Assembly: GCA_038231615.1 (NCBI GenBank) | Contig: JBBRLA010000001.1 | Span: 1-39,821 of the forward strand | Length of the DNA: 39,821 nucleotides | Direction: 5' to 3' | From: JBBRLA01 sp038231615 | GTDB lineage: Bacteria > Myxococcota_A > Polyangia > Palsa-1104 > JAEUJZ01 | Part shown: positions 24,424 through 32,787 of the stretch, one piece after another | How positions within the stretch are numbered: position 1 is the stretch's first letter | Layout: each line of letters begins with the position of its first letter | Translations under genes and position numbers: made by a program | Notes under the pieces: generated by a model | Databases searched by the model: none | What the model saw: only the letters and a program-made list of their open reading frames with translations | Told to the model about the DNA's origin: nothing

Positions 24424-26468
24424 CCCCGCACCACGTCATCGGGACCGCCGGGCACATCGATCACGGCAAGACCCGCCTGGTGAAGGCGCTGACCGGGATC
24501 GACACCGACCGGCTGAAGGAAGAAAAGGAACGCGGCATCACCATCGAGCTGGGTTTTGCTCACCTGTTGCTGCCGCGCCACGGGACCGTGGGGGTGGTGG
24601 ACGTGCCGGGCCACGAGCGCTTCGTGCGCACCATGGTGGCCGGGGCGGTGGGCATCGACCTGGTGGTGCTGGTGGTGGCGGCGGACGAGGGGGTGATGCC
24701 GCAGACCCGGGAGCACCTGGACATCTGCGGGCTGCTCGATGTGCGCCGCGGGCTGGTGGCGCTGACCAAGTGCGATCGGGTCGAGCCCGAGATGCAGGAG
24801 CTGGCCACCCTGGACGTACGGGACGCCCTGCGCGGGACGTTCCTGGAAAACGCCCCCATCGTGCCCTGCTCGGCTACGACGGGCGCGGGACTGCCCGAGC
24901 TGCGCGCTGCCATCGACGCTCTTTTGGCCGAGGTGCCGGGGAAGGACGCCACGGGACTTCTGCGCCTGCCGGTGGATCGGGTGTTCACCATCAAGGGGTT
25001 CGGCACGGTGGCCACTGGCACGCTCTTCGCGGGGCAGCTTCAGATCGGCGACGAGCTTTGCGGGCTGCCCGGCCCAAAAGGGGCGGCCGGGGCCCCGGCC
25101 AAGGTGCGCGGCCTGCACGTGCACGGACAGGCGGTGGAGACCGCGGTGGCCGGGCAGCGCACCGCGGTGAACCTGAACCTCCCCCGGGAGGGCCTTTTGC
25201 GGGGCGAGACCCTGGTGCGCCCGGGGAGCATCTGGGCCGGGCATCTGCTGGACGTGCGGCTGCACCTTCTGCCGGTGGCGCGGGCGGCGCTGCCCCGGCG
25301 GTCGCGGGTGCTCCTGCACGCCGGGACGGCGCAGCGGCTGGCGGGCATCGTACTGCTCGATGGAGGCGAACTCTTGCCTGGGGGGACCGCCCTGGCACAG
25401 GTGCATTTGAACCAGCCGCTGGTGGCGCAGCCGGGGGACCGTTTCATCCTGCGCGGCTTCGCCATGCAAAAGAACCACGGGACCACCCTGGGTGGCGGGG
25501 TGGTGCTGCGCACCTTGGGAGCGCGGCACCGCCGGGGCAGCAAGGAGCTGCTCAAGACATTGCGGGAGGTGGAGCAGAATTTGACCCAGATCCGCAGCGC
25601 TGGACAGGGCCCAGAGAAAGTGGCAGAGAAATCGGCGGCGGAGCAGGAATTGCTGGCGCTGGAGATCGAGCGCAGCGGGGTGGCCGGGCGGACGTTTTCG
25701 GACCTGCTGATGCGGACGCCGCTGCCGCAGCGCCGGGTCGAGGGGGCGCTGGCGCGGCTGACGTCGGCGCAGCGGGTGGTGTCGATAGGCGGCGGCAGTA
25801 GCGGGGCGCAGGGGTATACGAGCAAAGTCGCGCTCGACTTCGTCAAGCAGGAGGTGCAAAAGGTGGTCGGCGCGCACCACCAGGCGGAGCCGACGGCGCA
25901 GGGCCTGGGGCGCGAGGCGCTGCAACTGCAACTCGGGCCTCTGGGCGGCGAACGGGACAACGTGGGAGAGGGCCGGCCGGTGCTTTGCCCGCCGCGGCTC
26001 CTTTCGCGGGCGCTGGATATTTTGGTGCGGGAGGGGCGGATCGTGGCCGACAAGGAGGTGCTGCGGCTCATTGATCACGACCCGGCGCGGGCGCAGGCCG
26101 AGAAGGGGTTGCTCTCCCTTTCGGAGCGGGCGGCGGGTCTGTATCGGGCGGCGGCGCTCTCGCCCCCGCGGCCGGAGGAGGCGGCCGTGGAGCTTTCGGT
26201 GCCCCTGAAGGCGGTGAAGGAGACGCTGGAGTTGCTGGTGCAGAAGGGGAGGCTCCTGCGGGTGAAGGACCTGTACTTCGATCGGGGCAGCGTGATGGGG
26301 CTGCGCGAGCGTCTGGTGGGGTTCTTGAAGGAGCACAAGGAGATCTCGCCGCAGGGCTGGAAGGACCTGGTTGGGGCGACCCGGAAGTACACCATCCCGC
26401 TGGCAGAGTACTTCGACGCGGAGAAAGTGACCCTGCGAGTGGGCGACCAGCGGCGGCTCCGGGGCTGA
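24420..26468 (+). CDS. selB: Selenocysteine-specific elongation factor SelB
   Basis: A 682-aa translational GTPase that delivers Sec-tRNA(Sec) to UGA codons followed by a SECIS hairpin. It starts at a GTG overlapping the previous stop (GTGA), giving VTPHHVIGTAGHIDHGKT, with the P-loop GHIDHGKT at 11-18. Other motifs are DRLKEEKERGITIELGFA (switch I), DVPGHERFV (switch II) and TKCD. Three beta-barrel domains and C-terminal winged helices follow (FSDLLMRTPLPQRRVEGALARL; final EHKEISPQGWKDLVGATRKYTIPLAEYFD), which bind the SECIS. The length is slightly above the usual 610-650. selA, selC and selD are not in the window, nor was a Sec codon identified. Confidence 0.96.
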   Translation: MTPHHVIGTAGHIDHGKTRLVKALTGIDTDRLKEEKERGITIELGFAHLLLPRHGTVGVVDVPGHERFVRTMVAGAVGIDLVVLVVAADEGVMPQTREHLDICGLLDVRRGLVALTKCDRVEPEMQELATLDVRDALRGTFLENAPIVPCSATTGAGLPELRAAIDALLAEVPGKDATGLLRLPVDRVFTIKGFGTVATGTLFAGQLQIGDELCGLPGPKGAAGAPAKVRGLHVHGQAVETAVAGQRTAVNLNLPREGLLRGETLVRPGSIWAGHLLDVRLHLLPVARAALPRRSRVLLHAGTAQRLAGIVLLDGGELLPGGTALAQVHLNQPLVAQPGDRFILRGFAMQKNHGTTLGGGVVLRTLGARHRRGSKELLKTLREVEQNLTQIRSAGQGPEKVAEKSAAEQELLALEIERSGVAGRTFSDLLMRTPLPQRRVEGALARLTSAQRVVSIGGGSSGAQGYTSKVALDFVKQEVQKVVGAHHQAEPTAQGLGREALQLQLGPLGGERDNVGEGRPVLCPPRLLSRALDILVREGRIVADKEVLRLIDHDPARAQAEKGLLSLSERAAGLYRAAALSPPRPEEAAVELSVPLKAVKETLELLVQKGRLLRVKDLYFDRGSVMGLRERLVGFLKEHKEISPQGWKDLVGATRKYTIPLAEYFDAEKVTLRVGDQRRLRG

Positions 26469-26499
26469 GGACCGCCTTGCTCTCGACCATCGGGCGGCG

Positions 26500-27492
26500 T
26501 CAGCAGATGCGCTCGCGGCCCGAGCAGGGGTCGGACTCGATCTGCAGGGTCGAGTGGGTGATGCGGTAGTTTCGGGCCAGTACGTCCTTCACCTGGTTGA
26601 GGAGCGCGTCGTTACCGCTGGTGTTGTCGTGTTCGACCACCAGATGGGCGGATAGGGCGTGCATCCCGCTGGCGATGGACCAGACGTGCAGGTCGTGGAT
26701 GTGGGTGATCCCCGGCACCGAGAGCAGCCCCGCGGAGATCTGGTCCAGGTCCAGGCTGATCGGCACCGATTCCAGCAGTACCTCCACCGCGTCGCGGGCC
26801 AGGCGGTAGGCGCTGTAGTAGACGAAGAAGCCGATGCCGATGGACAGGAGCGGGTCCAGGATGGTCAGGCCATGGCGGAAGGCCATCACCACCCCGACCG
26901 CCAGCACCGCCACCGAGGAAAGCCCGTCCAGCACCACGTGCAGGTAGGCCCCCTTGACGTTCATGCTCTCGCCGCCGTGCAAAAGCCAGGCGCACAGGAT
27001 GTTGGCCAGAAGGCCGATGGTCGCGACGATCAACATCGTCCCGGTCTGCACCTCCGGCGGCGACGAGAGACGATGGGCCGCGCTCCAGATGACCCCGCTG
27101 GCCATGGTGAAGAGCAGCGCCCCCTGCAAGAGCGCCATCAGGATCTCGATGCGATGGTAGCCGAAGGTCTTGCGCTCGTTGGCGGGTCGCTCGGACCAGG
27201 AGATCGCCACCAGCGCCAGCACCTCGCCGAGCACATCGGAGACCATGTGGCCGGCGTCGGACAAGAGGGCCAGGGAGTGGGACAGGTAGCCGCCCACCAC
27301 CTCGGCCACGCAGATGATGAGGGTGATGACGAGCGCCAGCCACAGGCGGCGCCGGTCGCTGTTTCGCGAGGCCAGGTGCTCGCGGGCATGGTCGTGTCCC
27401 GGCCCCTTGGCCCCCTGATCGGAGCCGGGCCCGTGATTGTGATGCCCGGGTCCGTGCTCGTGATGCCCGTGGCGATGATCGTGTCCTGCCAT
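26500..27492 (-). CDS. Cation diffusion facilitator (Zn/Co/Cd efflux)
   Basis: A 330-aa CDF transporter of the CzcD/ZitB type. The His-rich N-terminus (MAGHDHRHGHHEHGPGHHNH) is a likely metal-binding segment. Six membrane helices follow, with the transport-site patterns LLSDAGHMVSD (helix 2) and HVVLDGLSS (helix 5), the HxxxD/DxxxD form usual for zinc. A cytoplasmic domain comes after, with ITHIHDLHVWSIASGMHALSAHL. It exchanges protons for divalent metal out of the cytoplasm. ATG at 27492 starts exactly at the His-rich segment. A frame open 60 bases upstream looks non-coding. It converges with selB, with about 30 bases between them. Confidence 0.94.
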   Translation of the reverse strand: MAGHDHRHGHHEHGPGHHNHGPGSDQGAKGPGHDHAREHLASRNSDRRRLWLALVITLIICVAEVVGGYLSHSLALLSDAGHMVSDVLGEVLALVAISWSERPANERKTFGYHRIEILMALLQGALLFTMASGVIWSAAHRLSSPPEVQTGTMLIVATIGLLANILCAWLLHGGESMNVKGAYLHVVLDGLSSVAVLAVGVVMAFRHGLTILDPLLSIGIGFFVYYSAYRLARDAVEVLLESVPISLDLDQISAGLLSVPGITHIHDLHVWSIASGMHALSAHLVVEHDNTSGNDALLNQVKDVLARNYRITHSTLQIESDPCSGRERIC

Positions 27493-27602
27493 GCCTGGTA
27501 CACCGTAGCGCCAGTAAGTGAGGGGGTCAAGGACGAGGCCGCGCGGGCCCACGCGGCGTGGGGTGTGGGGGGGTGCAGTTCCCTGCGCTCGGAGTGAGTT
27601 GG
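27493..27602. other. Junction between CDF gene and transposase fragment
   Basis: 110 bases upstream of the CDF gene and downstream of the broken transposase. The CDF promoter should lie here. No clear insertion-sequence end or target-site duplication was found. Confidence 0.3.
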
Positions 27603-28585
27603 TCAGGCGGCGGCCAGGATGTCCTTGGTTCTGCGCTCCCAGCGATCGTTAAACATATCAGCCCGCAGGACCGCCATGCCGGCGGAACCCGGCGGGGACC
27701 AGCGCATCCCCTGCAATTTCACGCGGGAGCCTGTGACGTGGTAGTTGGCGCTCTCGATGGCGCCTGAGCCCACTCGCAGCCCCTGCGCTCGATAAGTGGG
27801 ATAGTCCATCCGGTCCAGGTTGTTGCCCAGGTAGGTGTGCAGCGCCTCGACCAATTCCTTGGTTTCCTTCCCTCGGGGAAGGAGAGCCTTGAGCACCTCC
27901 ATCACCTTGTCCGCCTTGCCGGCTTCGACCTGCTCACATTGGACCTTGGCCCACTGTTTGGCCAAGTCGCTGTCCTGCCCATAGAGGCTGTGGGCCACCT
28001 CCCAAATGCGCTTCTTGACGTGAAACAGGTCCAGGATCAGCATCACCCCCATTGGGAGCCAGGTGCACAACGACCGAATCCAACCTCAGTATCTCGACCC
28101 ACAACCGCAACGCAAACCCCTGCCAGTCCCCCTGATGCGAGACATACCTTTTGTGTAGCAGGCAACCCCGCTGGGGGCTCTCCTTGGCGCAGTCCTTGCC
28201 GTCGTAGAGCACCGCGTTTTTGATCTCGCGACCCACGATGTTGTACCGCTGCCCCTTGCCGCCCCGCGCCCCGTCCTTGTTGGCCTGTTGGAGCGTCTGT
28301 CTTTCCTGTTCCGACAGGGCCTGTTGGGCTATCGGCTCTCGCGTCATGGCGATCACTCCATCCATCTCCAGGTAGGCGACCTGGGGCGCCTCCTTGGGCG
28401 GCGGACACGGCCGTTGCTGGATGGCCACTGGCAACCCAGCTTCATCCAGGGGCGCACAATGCCGGGCCTGGTCCGTATCCAGGGCTTGCGCCCCCTGGGC
28501 CCGTCGGCTCACCATGTCCTCGATCGCCTTGACGCTGACCCCAAGGCCGCACATCTTGTCCAGCAGCTTGGCCGCCATCGCTGAG
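27603..28585 (-). pseudogene. Frameshifted, 5'-truncated ISKra4-family transposase
   Basis: Two out-of-frame parts of one DDE transposase. The upstream part (about 28585-28060) has YLEMDGVIAMTREP, with the first catalytic Asp. The downstream part (28070-27603) has LDLFHVKKRIWEVAHSLYG and LRVGSGAIESANYHVTGSRVKLQGMRWSPPGSAGMAVLRADMF, the ISKra4 second-Asp and Glu regions. They overlap around 28060-28070 with a one-base shift. The N-terminal portion of an ISKra4 transposase is absent: after MAAKLLDKMCGLGVSVKAIE the homologous sequence stops next to the nuclease fragment at 28589. It is therefore inactive. ISKra4 membership is read from these motifs. Confidence 0.8.
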
Positions 28586-28588
28586 CCC

Positions 28589-28884
28589 CGTATACCGCGC
28601 GCTCTCGGAGAAAGAGATGGCGCTAGGGATACAGCGACCTGCTGCTGGCGCTGGATGGGCGCTTCCCGGACGCCCGGTACGCCTTCCTGTTGGAGCTGAA
28701 ACACGTCAAGACCGGCGCCACGGGGGAGCAGATCGAGGCGGCCCGCGCCGAAGCCGAGGCTCAACTCGGGCGCTATCTGGGGGACCAGGGGCTCTTGCCA
28801 GCGCTGCTGGGCAACCGCGAGATCAAGGCCGCCGTGGTGGTCTTCATCGGGGCCAAGGAGCACCGGATATGGATCGTACGCTGA
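28589..28884 (+). pseudogene. C-terminal PD-(D/E)XK nuclease-like fragment of an AAA-type protein
   Basis: A remnant reading VYRALSEKEMALG then, after a one-base shift near 28624, YSDLLLALDGRFPDARYAFLLELKHVK, with AAVVVFIGAKEHRIWIVR at the natural end (TGA 28882-28884). The D...LELK pattern is the PD-(D/E)XK core found at the C-terminus of AAA-ATPase-like proteins (DUF1703/PDDEXK_9 type). The ATPase part is missing; the fragment abuts the transposase remnant at its left. Confidence 0.75.
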
Positions 28885-29130
28885 CCCGGCCCCGGTTGGC
28901 CTCTCTCAGCCGCCACCTCCGATCAGCCAGGGGTCGTCCGGCCCTCATGAGCCTGAACCCTTGTGTTGATTACCTGGGCTGTTCAGCTCGCTACGAGGCC
29001 CTCTCATCGCTCATGAGCAGCGTCGTAGGCTCCTGAGGATTCGCCTGGCTGGGGGTGGATAGAGGTGCTGGCGCTGCACTCTGGACAACCGAGCCCTGCA
29101 AGTGCGTTTTTCTCGTCGGAGTCTCTCAAA

Positions 29131-29225
29131 AGGTGTCGATTAATTGGCGCCGTGAAAACGCTTGCATTGAAATCATTGAGGAATTTTCCGAGAAACGCCC
29201 CCATTGAGGCAATTAATCTACACCT
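29131..29225. repeat. 18-bp inverted repeat enclosing 59 bases, MITE-like
   Basis: Arms 29131-29148 and 29208-29225 share the pattern AGGTGTnGATTAATTGnC as inverted copies, with two mismatches in 18 bases. The enclosed 59 bases repeat CATTGA three times. The element is A/T-rich in GC-rich DNA. It could be a small non-autonomous transposon end pair or a structured RNA; neither is shown. Confidence 0.6.
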
Positions 29226-29458
29226 CTTCAGCAGATATCTGCCGATCAGAGGTTCAGGCTACGAATTGAAGGAATTGCCATTGACAAGGTCTACAGACCG
29301 GATAGCTTGTTGCCGAGAAGGTAGCCCGACGCAAAAACATCGGGCCCGACACACACTTCGCGAAAATATGGGAAGACTTGCTCATGATGACTCTCACCAA
29401 AATTGATTCCATTGGCCGGATTGCCTTGCCCCCGTGCTCGACGCCTCTCGCCGGGTGT

Positions 29459-29481
29459 CATCCTGGAATGATTCCAGGATG
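29459..29481. promoter_or_regulatory. Perfect 23-bp palindrome upstream of a TTG-start gene
   Basis: CATCCTGGAAT and ATTCCAGGATG are perfect inverted 11-base arms around a single central G, ending 35 bases before the likely TTG start at 29517. The near-zero loop favours a protein operator over an RNA hairpin. The regulator is unknown. Confidence 0.55.
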
Positions 29482-29516
29482 CGGACCCCCAAAAAAACCC
29501 TGCGAGAGAAACCCCA

Positions 29517-30604
29517 TTGAGCGCAACCCTTCCGAGCATCACCGCCCCTGAGATCGCCAAAGCCGCAGCCACGGCCCGGCCCATCACCACCCCGGTCGAG
29601 GTCGCCGCCGTCGGCGACGTCTACCCAGCAGCGGCGATGGATGCACCGTCCGCCAGAACCTCTGTCTCCGAACTGCTGGACCGCGTTCACGTCGTCAACA
29701 AGGTGAGCATGTGCCCGCCCCAGCAAACCTCGGCGGCCCCACCGGCCCCCGTGGCGGACGTGCCGGGTCGGGCGGGTCCACTTGCCCCCGGTGCCCCCGG
29801 CGGCGACCCGGGGAAGCCCGACGGGGTGCCTGACTTCAGCCCCTCCCCGACGGGAATCTCCGCTGCCTTTTTGTGGTCCTACCGGATCTACAACGGCCTG
29901 GTCCTCATGTTCCTGAACATCCCCTCGACCCTCAAGATGCTGGCCCACCCCGACAACGCCGGCAGCCTGCTGGTGCCGGCCATCGACAGCATCCTCACCT
30001 ACCCGGCCGCCATCGGCGAGGTGGACGCGCGGATCTTCAAGAAGGTGGACCTGACAAAGCTCTCCACACAGAAGCTCTTGCTCCTGCAACTGCGCGACCT
30101 GCTGAAGATCGTCAAGGTGATGGCCTACTGCCTGGAGGCCGGCATCACCCACGTCGAGCAATACCTGGACACCAACGCCCGCTTCGTCTACGCCAAGCTG
30201 CTGGATGCGCTGGGGGATGACATCCTCTTGCAGCAGGACTTGCAAGCGTTGCTGGATCTGGTAGCCACCCCGTTGGTGGCCGCACAGAACAGCCGACGGA
30301 CCAACGCCAAGGGAAAGAGCGCCCCCGGCGATCAGGGCGGCCCCGGCGGGACCGCGCAAGGGCCGGGCACGGGCGGGACCTCGCACGGGCGGGCACCGGT
30401 GGAACGCCGCCGGGGACTTCAGGGACGGGGGCAGGAGGGCCGCAGCCCTTGCCCGTCACCCTCCAGGGGCCCGGCGGCCAGCCGGTCTACCAGCCCACTC
30501 CGCCGCCGGTACACCACAAGCCCGCGCCGGTACACCACAAGCCCGCGCCGAAGCAGCAAAACGCTCGCAAGGCCAACCGGCCCCTGAGCAAGCGCCTCAA
30601 ATAG
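29517..30604 (+). CDS. Unrecognised helical protein with Pro/Gly-rich tail, apparent frameshift
   Basis: Not a family I recognise. From a TTG start (GAGAGA upstream) come an Ala/Pro-rich N-terminus, then a mainly helical domain at about 115-255 (AFLWSYRIYNGLVLMFLNIP, LSTQKLLLLQLRDLLKIVKVMAYCLEAG), then a Gly/Pro-rich tail. Around 30385-30405, in a GGGC-rich stretch, the reading must shift by one base. The original frame then becomes Arg-rich and ends at 30587. The other frame gives a natural-looking end with twice-repeated VHHKPAP, then SKRLK and a stop at 30602-30604. The shift may be a mutation or an assembly error. The next gene follows after 20 bases in the same direction, so the two probably belong together. 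Confidence 0.6.
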
Positions 30605-30624
30605 CCCCCTCCTTTTCAAGCACC

Positions 30625-31917
30625 ATGGACCTCAACGCCCAGACCCCTTCGTCGGCGCCCCCGCCCCCGGAAAAGGACCCCCGGTACCTGTGGCGGGCGT
30701 GCCTCGCCTTCATGGCCTTCGCCGCCGAGGGGGAGAAAATCCCCCTGGCCATCGCCAAGGTGGAGAACCTCAACCGCCAGCTCGGCCAGCGGCTGGAGGG
30801 GCTGCTCAAGGCCCGGGAGGAATGCCGCCAGGAGACGAATTCGATCTTCGAGCTGCGCTACCAGGTCGCCTGCATCGCGGTGTACCTGGAGGCCATCGGC
30901 AGGGTCCGTTCCGCAGAGGCGTTTTTGACCAAGAACTGGGCCGGCAAGCCGGTGGGGTCGGGGCAGATGGCCAAGTACCTGGACATCGCCCGCAGGATTC
31001 CTGAGATGGAGGCGTTGTCGGGCGGGACCAGTCTCAACTCGATGCACCTCATCTGCCAGGTGGACAACGGCAGCGCCTTCGAGCTTTTGCTCTCGCGCAT
31101 CCTGATGAAGACCAGCCCCGAAGTGCTGATGCGGGCGGCGGGGGTGGCGGCGGCGGCCCAGACGCTGCGGCAGCCCGAGGCCGCGGTACTGAAGCTGACT
31201 CGGGACGCGCTGGCGGCCGGGACGCGGCGCAACAAGCACCCGGACCAGATGAACGCGCTGGAGTTGGAGGCGGCGGAGGGCAAGCAGTTGACCGATCTGC
31301 TGGTGCTGCTGAGGGCCCGAATGTCCCGGGGACTGATGACCCAGGACCATGAGGAGTGCCTGCGGGCGATTCAGGAGCTGCTTTTGCACAGTCCCGGCGA
31401 TGCGCCGGAGGAGCCGAAGGAGCCGCGGAGAGCAAAGGGAACGGCAGGGCCGCGGGAGACGAAGAATCGAAGGAAGCCCGGTCGTAGCGGGAAGACCGTG
31501 GCTGAGGATGCGGACGGCGATGATGATGACGACGGGGATGATGACGATGACGGCGGGGACGATGACGACGGCGGTGATAACGACGGCGGCGATGACGGCG
31601 GCGGCGATGACGGCGGCGGCGATGACGACGGTGGCGATGACGACGGCGGCGATGACGACGGCGATGACGAGGACGATTATGAGGACGATACGATTGGGTT
31701 CCCTCCCCCGTCCGATTTCCCACTGCGGTCCCAGAACCTAAGTTCCGACGATTCCACGGCCGAGGTCACGCAGCAGGACCACACCTCAAGTTCCGCCAGT
31801 CCCGCGACCGAAGCCGCCCCGCTTGACCAGAACTTAAGGGCTCGTTTGAAAATTACCTCAGTATTCTCGGCCGCTGTCGAGTCCACCTGGACACCGCGCT
31901 CTATCGAACAGGGGTGA
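30625..31917 (+). CDS. Unrecognised helical protein with acidic Asp/Gly repeat tail
   Basis: A 430-aa reading frame of unknown family. Residues about 15-260 are helical and well-behaved coding sequence (DPRYLWRACLAFMAFAAEGEKIPLAIAKVENLN; SAEAFLTKNWAGKPVGSGQMAKYLDIARRIPE; MNALELEAAEGKQLTDLLVLLRARM). A basic stretch follows, then about 60 residues almost only Asp and Gly, then Ser/Thr-rich sequence. The last 25 residues are the out-of-frame reading of a transposase remnant (31842 onward), so the natural C-terminus was probably lost. No ribosome-binding site is evident at the ATG. Partner of the gene at 29517. Confidence 0.6.
   Translation: MDLNAQTPSSAPPPPEKDPRYLWRACLAFMAFAAEGEKIPLAIAKVENLNRQLGQRLEGLLKAREECRQETNSIFELRYQVACIAVYLEAIGRVRSAEAFLTKNWAGKPVGSGQMAKYLDIARRIPEMEALSGGTSLNSMHLICQVDNGSAFELLLSRILMKTSPEVLMRAAGVAAAAQTLRQPEAAVLKLTRDALAAGTRRNKHPDQMNALELEAAEGKQLTDLLVLLRARMSRGLMTQDHEECLRAIQELLLHSPGDAPEEPKEPRRAKGTAGPRETKNRRKPGRSGKTVAEDADGDDDDDGDDDDDGGDDDDGGDNDGGDDGGGDDGGGDDDGGDDDGGDDDGDDEDDYEDDTIGFPPPSDFPLRSQNLSSDDSTAEVTQQDHTSSSASPATEAAPLDQNLRARLKITSVFSAAVESTWTPRSIEQG
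31507..31680. repeat. GATGACGACGGCG-type minisatellite encoding Asp/Gly
   Basis: A run of irregular 6-15-base units built from GATGAC and GACGGCGG, all in frame, giving an Asp/Gly-only segment of about 57 residues. Slippage-prone; its length may vary between strains. Confidence 0.8.
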
Positions 31918-32027
31918 AGGTGACCGACGAGCAGTTTGGCCGACTGCGACTGAAGCCGCAGAGGATCTTTCCGCAATGGCCGCAAAGGATGTTTCTGCAG
32001 TGGAACTACACCGGACATCTACCCGCG
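31842..32027 (+). pseudogene. C-terminal remnant of an ISAzo13-like transposase
   Basis: Reads SFENYLSILGRCRVHLDTAL then YRTGVKVTDEQFGRLRLKP and ends LQWNYTGHLP. The pattern GVKVTDEQ..L.L.P....WNYT is the usual end of ISAzo13-type transposases. A short in-frame duplication (FPQWPQRMFLQW) interrupts it. The rest of the transposase is absent. It cuts into the 3' end of the gene at 30625. Confidence 0.55.
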
Positions 32028-32029
32028 GA

Positions 32030-32315
32030 CTGTTCTCGACGAAGACCGAACACGGTGATCATCGGTGGACCGGGCATGGGCAAGAGCGCAATCTTGTCCC
32101 ACTGGCTTGGCCACCGAGAGCGCCAGGGTGACCGAATCCCCTATCACTTCCTCCGCCGCGGGATTGCTGATTGGGACCAGCCCGTAGCCGTGGTCCGGAA
32201 CATAGCGGCACGCATCGAGGAAATCTACCCGGACCATGCCCATCCCGAGCCGGACCCGCAACGGCGGCTGTGGAATTTGTTGGACAGGGTATCGAAGTAC
32301 GTGCTCATGCCCACT
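32030..32315 (+). pseudogene. NACHT/STAND NTPase N-terminal fragment
   Basis: Reads PNTVIIGGPGMGKSAILSHWL (Walker A GGPGMGKS), RIPYHFLRRGIADWDQPVAVVRNIAARIEEIYP and RRLWNLLDRVSKYVL, a NACHT-like P-loop module. The frame stops soon after (TAA at 32331-32333), and Walker B, the rest of the ATPase and most of the sensor are missing. The next fragment (WD40) continues in another frame within about ten bases, so an internal deletion joined the two. Confidence 0.7.
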
Positions 32316-32317
32316 GG

Positions 32318-32787
32318 AAGGAGGATGGATTAATGCCATTGCTTTCACACCCGACGGACGGCGGGCAATCTCTGGATCGTGGGACAACACGCTCAAGCTT
32401 TGGGATCTAGCGACCAGAACTTGTCTAGCCACCCTTCACGGGGGCAGTTCCTTCCTGTGCGTCACTCTCCATGAGAACTTGGTCTATGCTGGCGACACCG
32501 CAGGCAACCTGTGGATGCTAGAGTTCTCTCAGGTTGAGCCGCCTGAGAATGTGGCACCGCGGCGCATGCAACTCTTTCTAGGCCATGCACCGGAGGACGA
32601 GGTCTATTTGAAAGAATTGGAGGCCCACTTGGCCTTGCTGATAGAGGAGGGGCTGCTAGAGATCTGGAGCGAATGTGCGCTTCTTGCAGGATCAGACCGG
32701 GATTCGGTGACCGCGCAACGCCTGAGTTCGGCGGACATTGTGGTCCTTCTTGTCAGTTCGAACTTCCTGCCTTTCTCTCTACCGGTT
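32318..32787 (+). pseudogene. WD40 last blade(s) plus truncated TIR domain
   Basis: Begins WINAIAFTPDGRRAISGSWDNTLKLWDL, a typical WD40 blade, and LVYAGDTAGNLWMLEF. Then a TIR-like start at Met 32566 reads MQLFLGHAPEDEVYLKELEAHL, with LLEIWSECALLAGSD and SSADIVVLLVSSNFL. The TIR part ends after about 70 residues where the opposite-strand SUMF1 gene begins; later sequence in this frame is only the antisense of that gene. TIR domains of this kind often cleave NAD+ in phage defence. This copy is broken. Confidence 0.7.

Larger units (their letters stand above)
28885..29516. other. Gene-poor, partly A/T-rich stretch with inverted repeats
   Basis: No convincing gene is seen. The part from about 29100 to 29300 is clearly richer in A/T than its surroundings. 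It includes an 18-bp imperfect inverted repeat (29131-29225) and, near the end, a perfect 23-bp palindrome (29459-29481). A short reading frame from 29381 begins like an AbrB-type DNA-binding domain (LTKIDSIGRIALP) but loses similarity at once. Confidence 0.4.

Noticed and set aside
29065..29406. 113-aa plus-strand frame
   Set aside because: It spans the inverted-repeat element and lacks domain similarity or a clear ribosome-binding site.
29381..29517. AbrB-like antitoxin start (LTKIDSIGRIALP)
   Set aside because: The match is limited to about 12 residues and the following sequence is unlike AbrB in any frame, so it could be chance.
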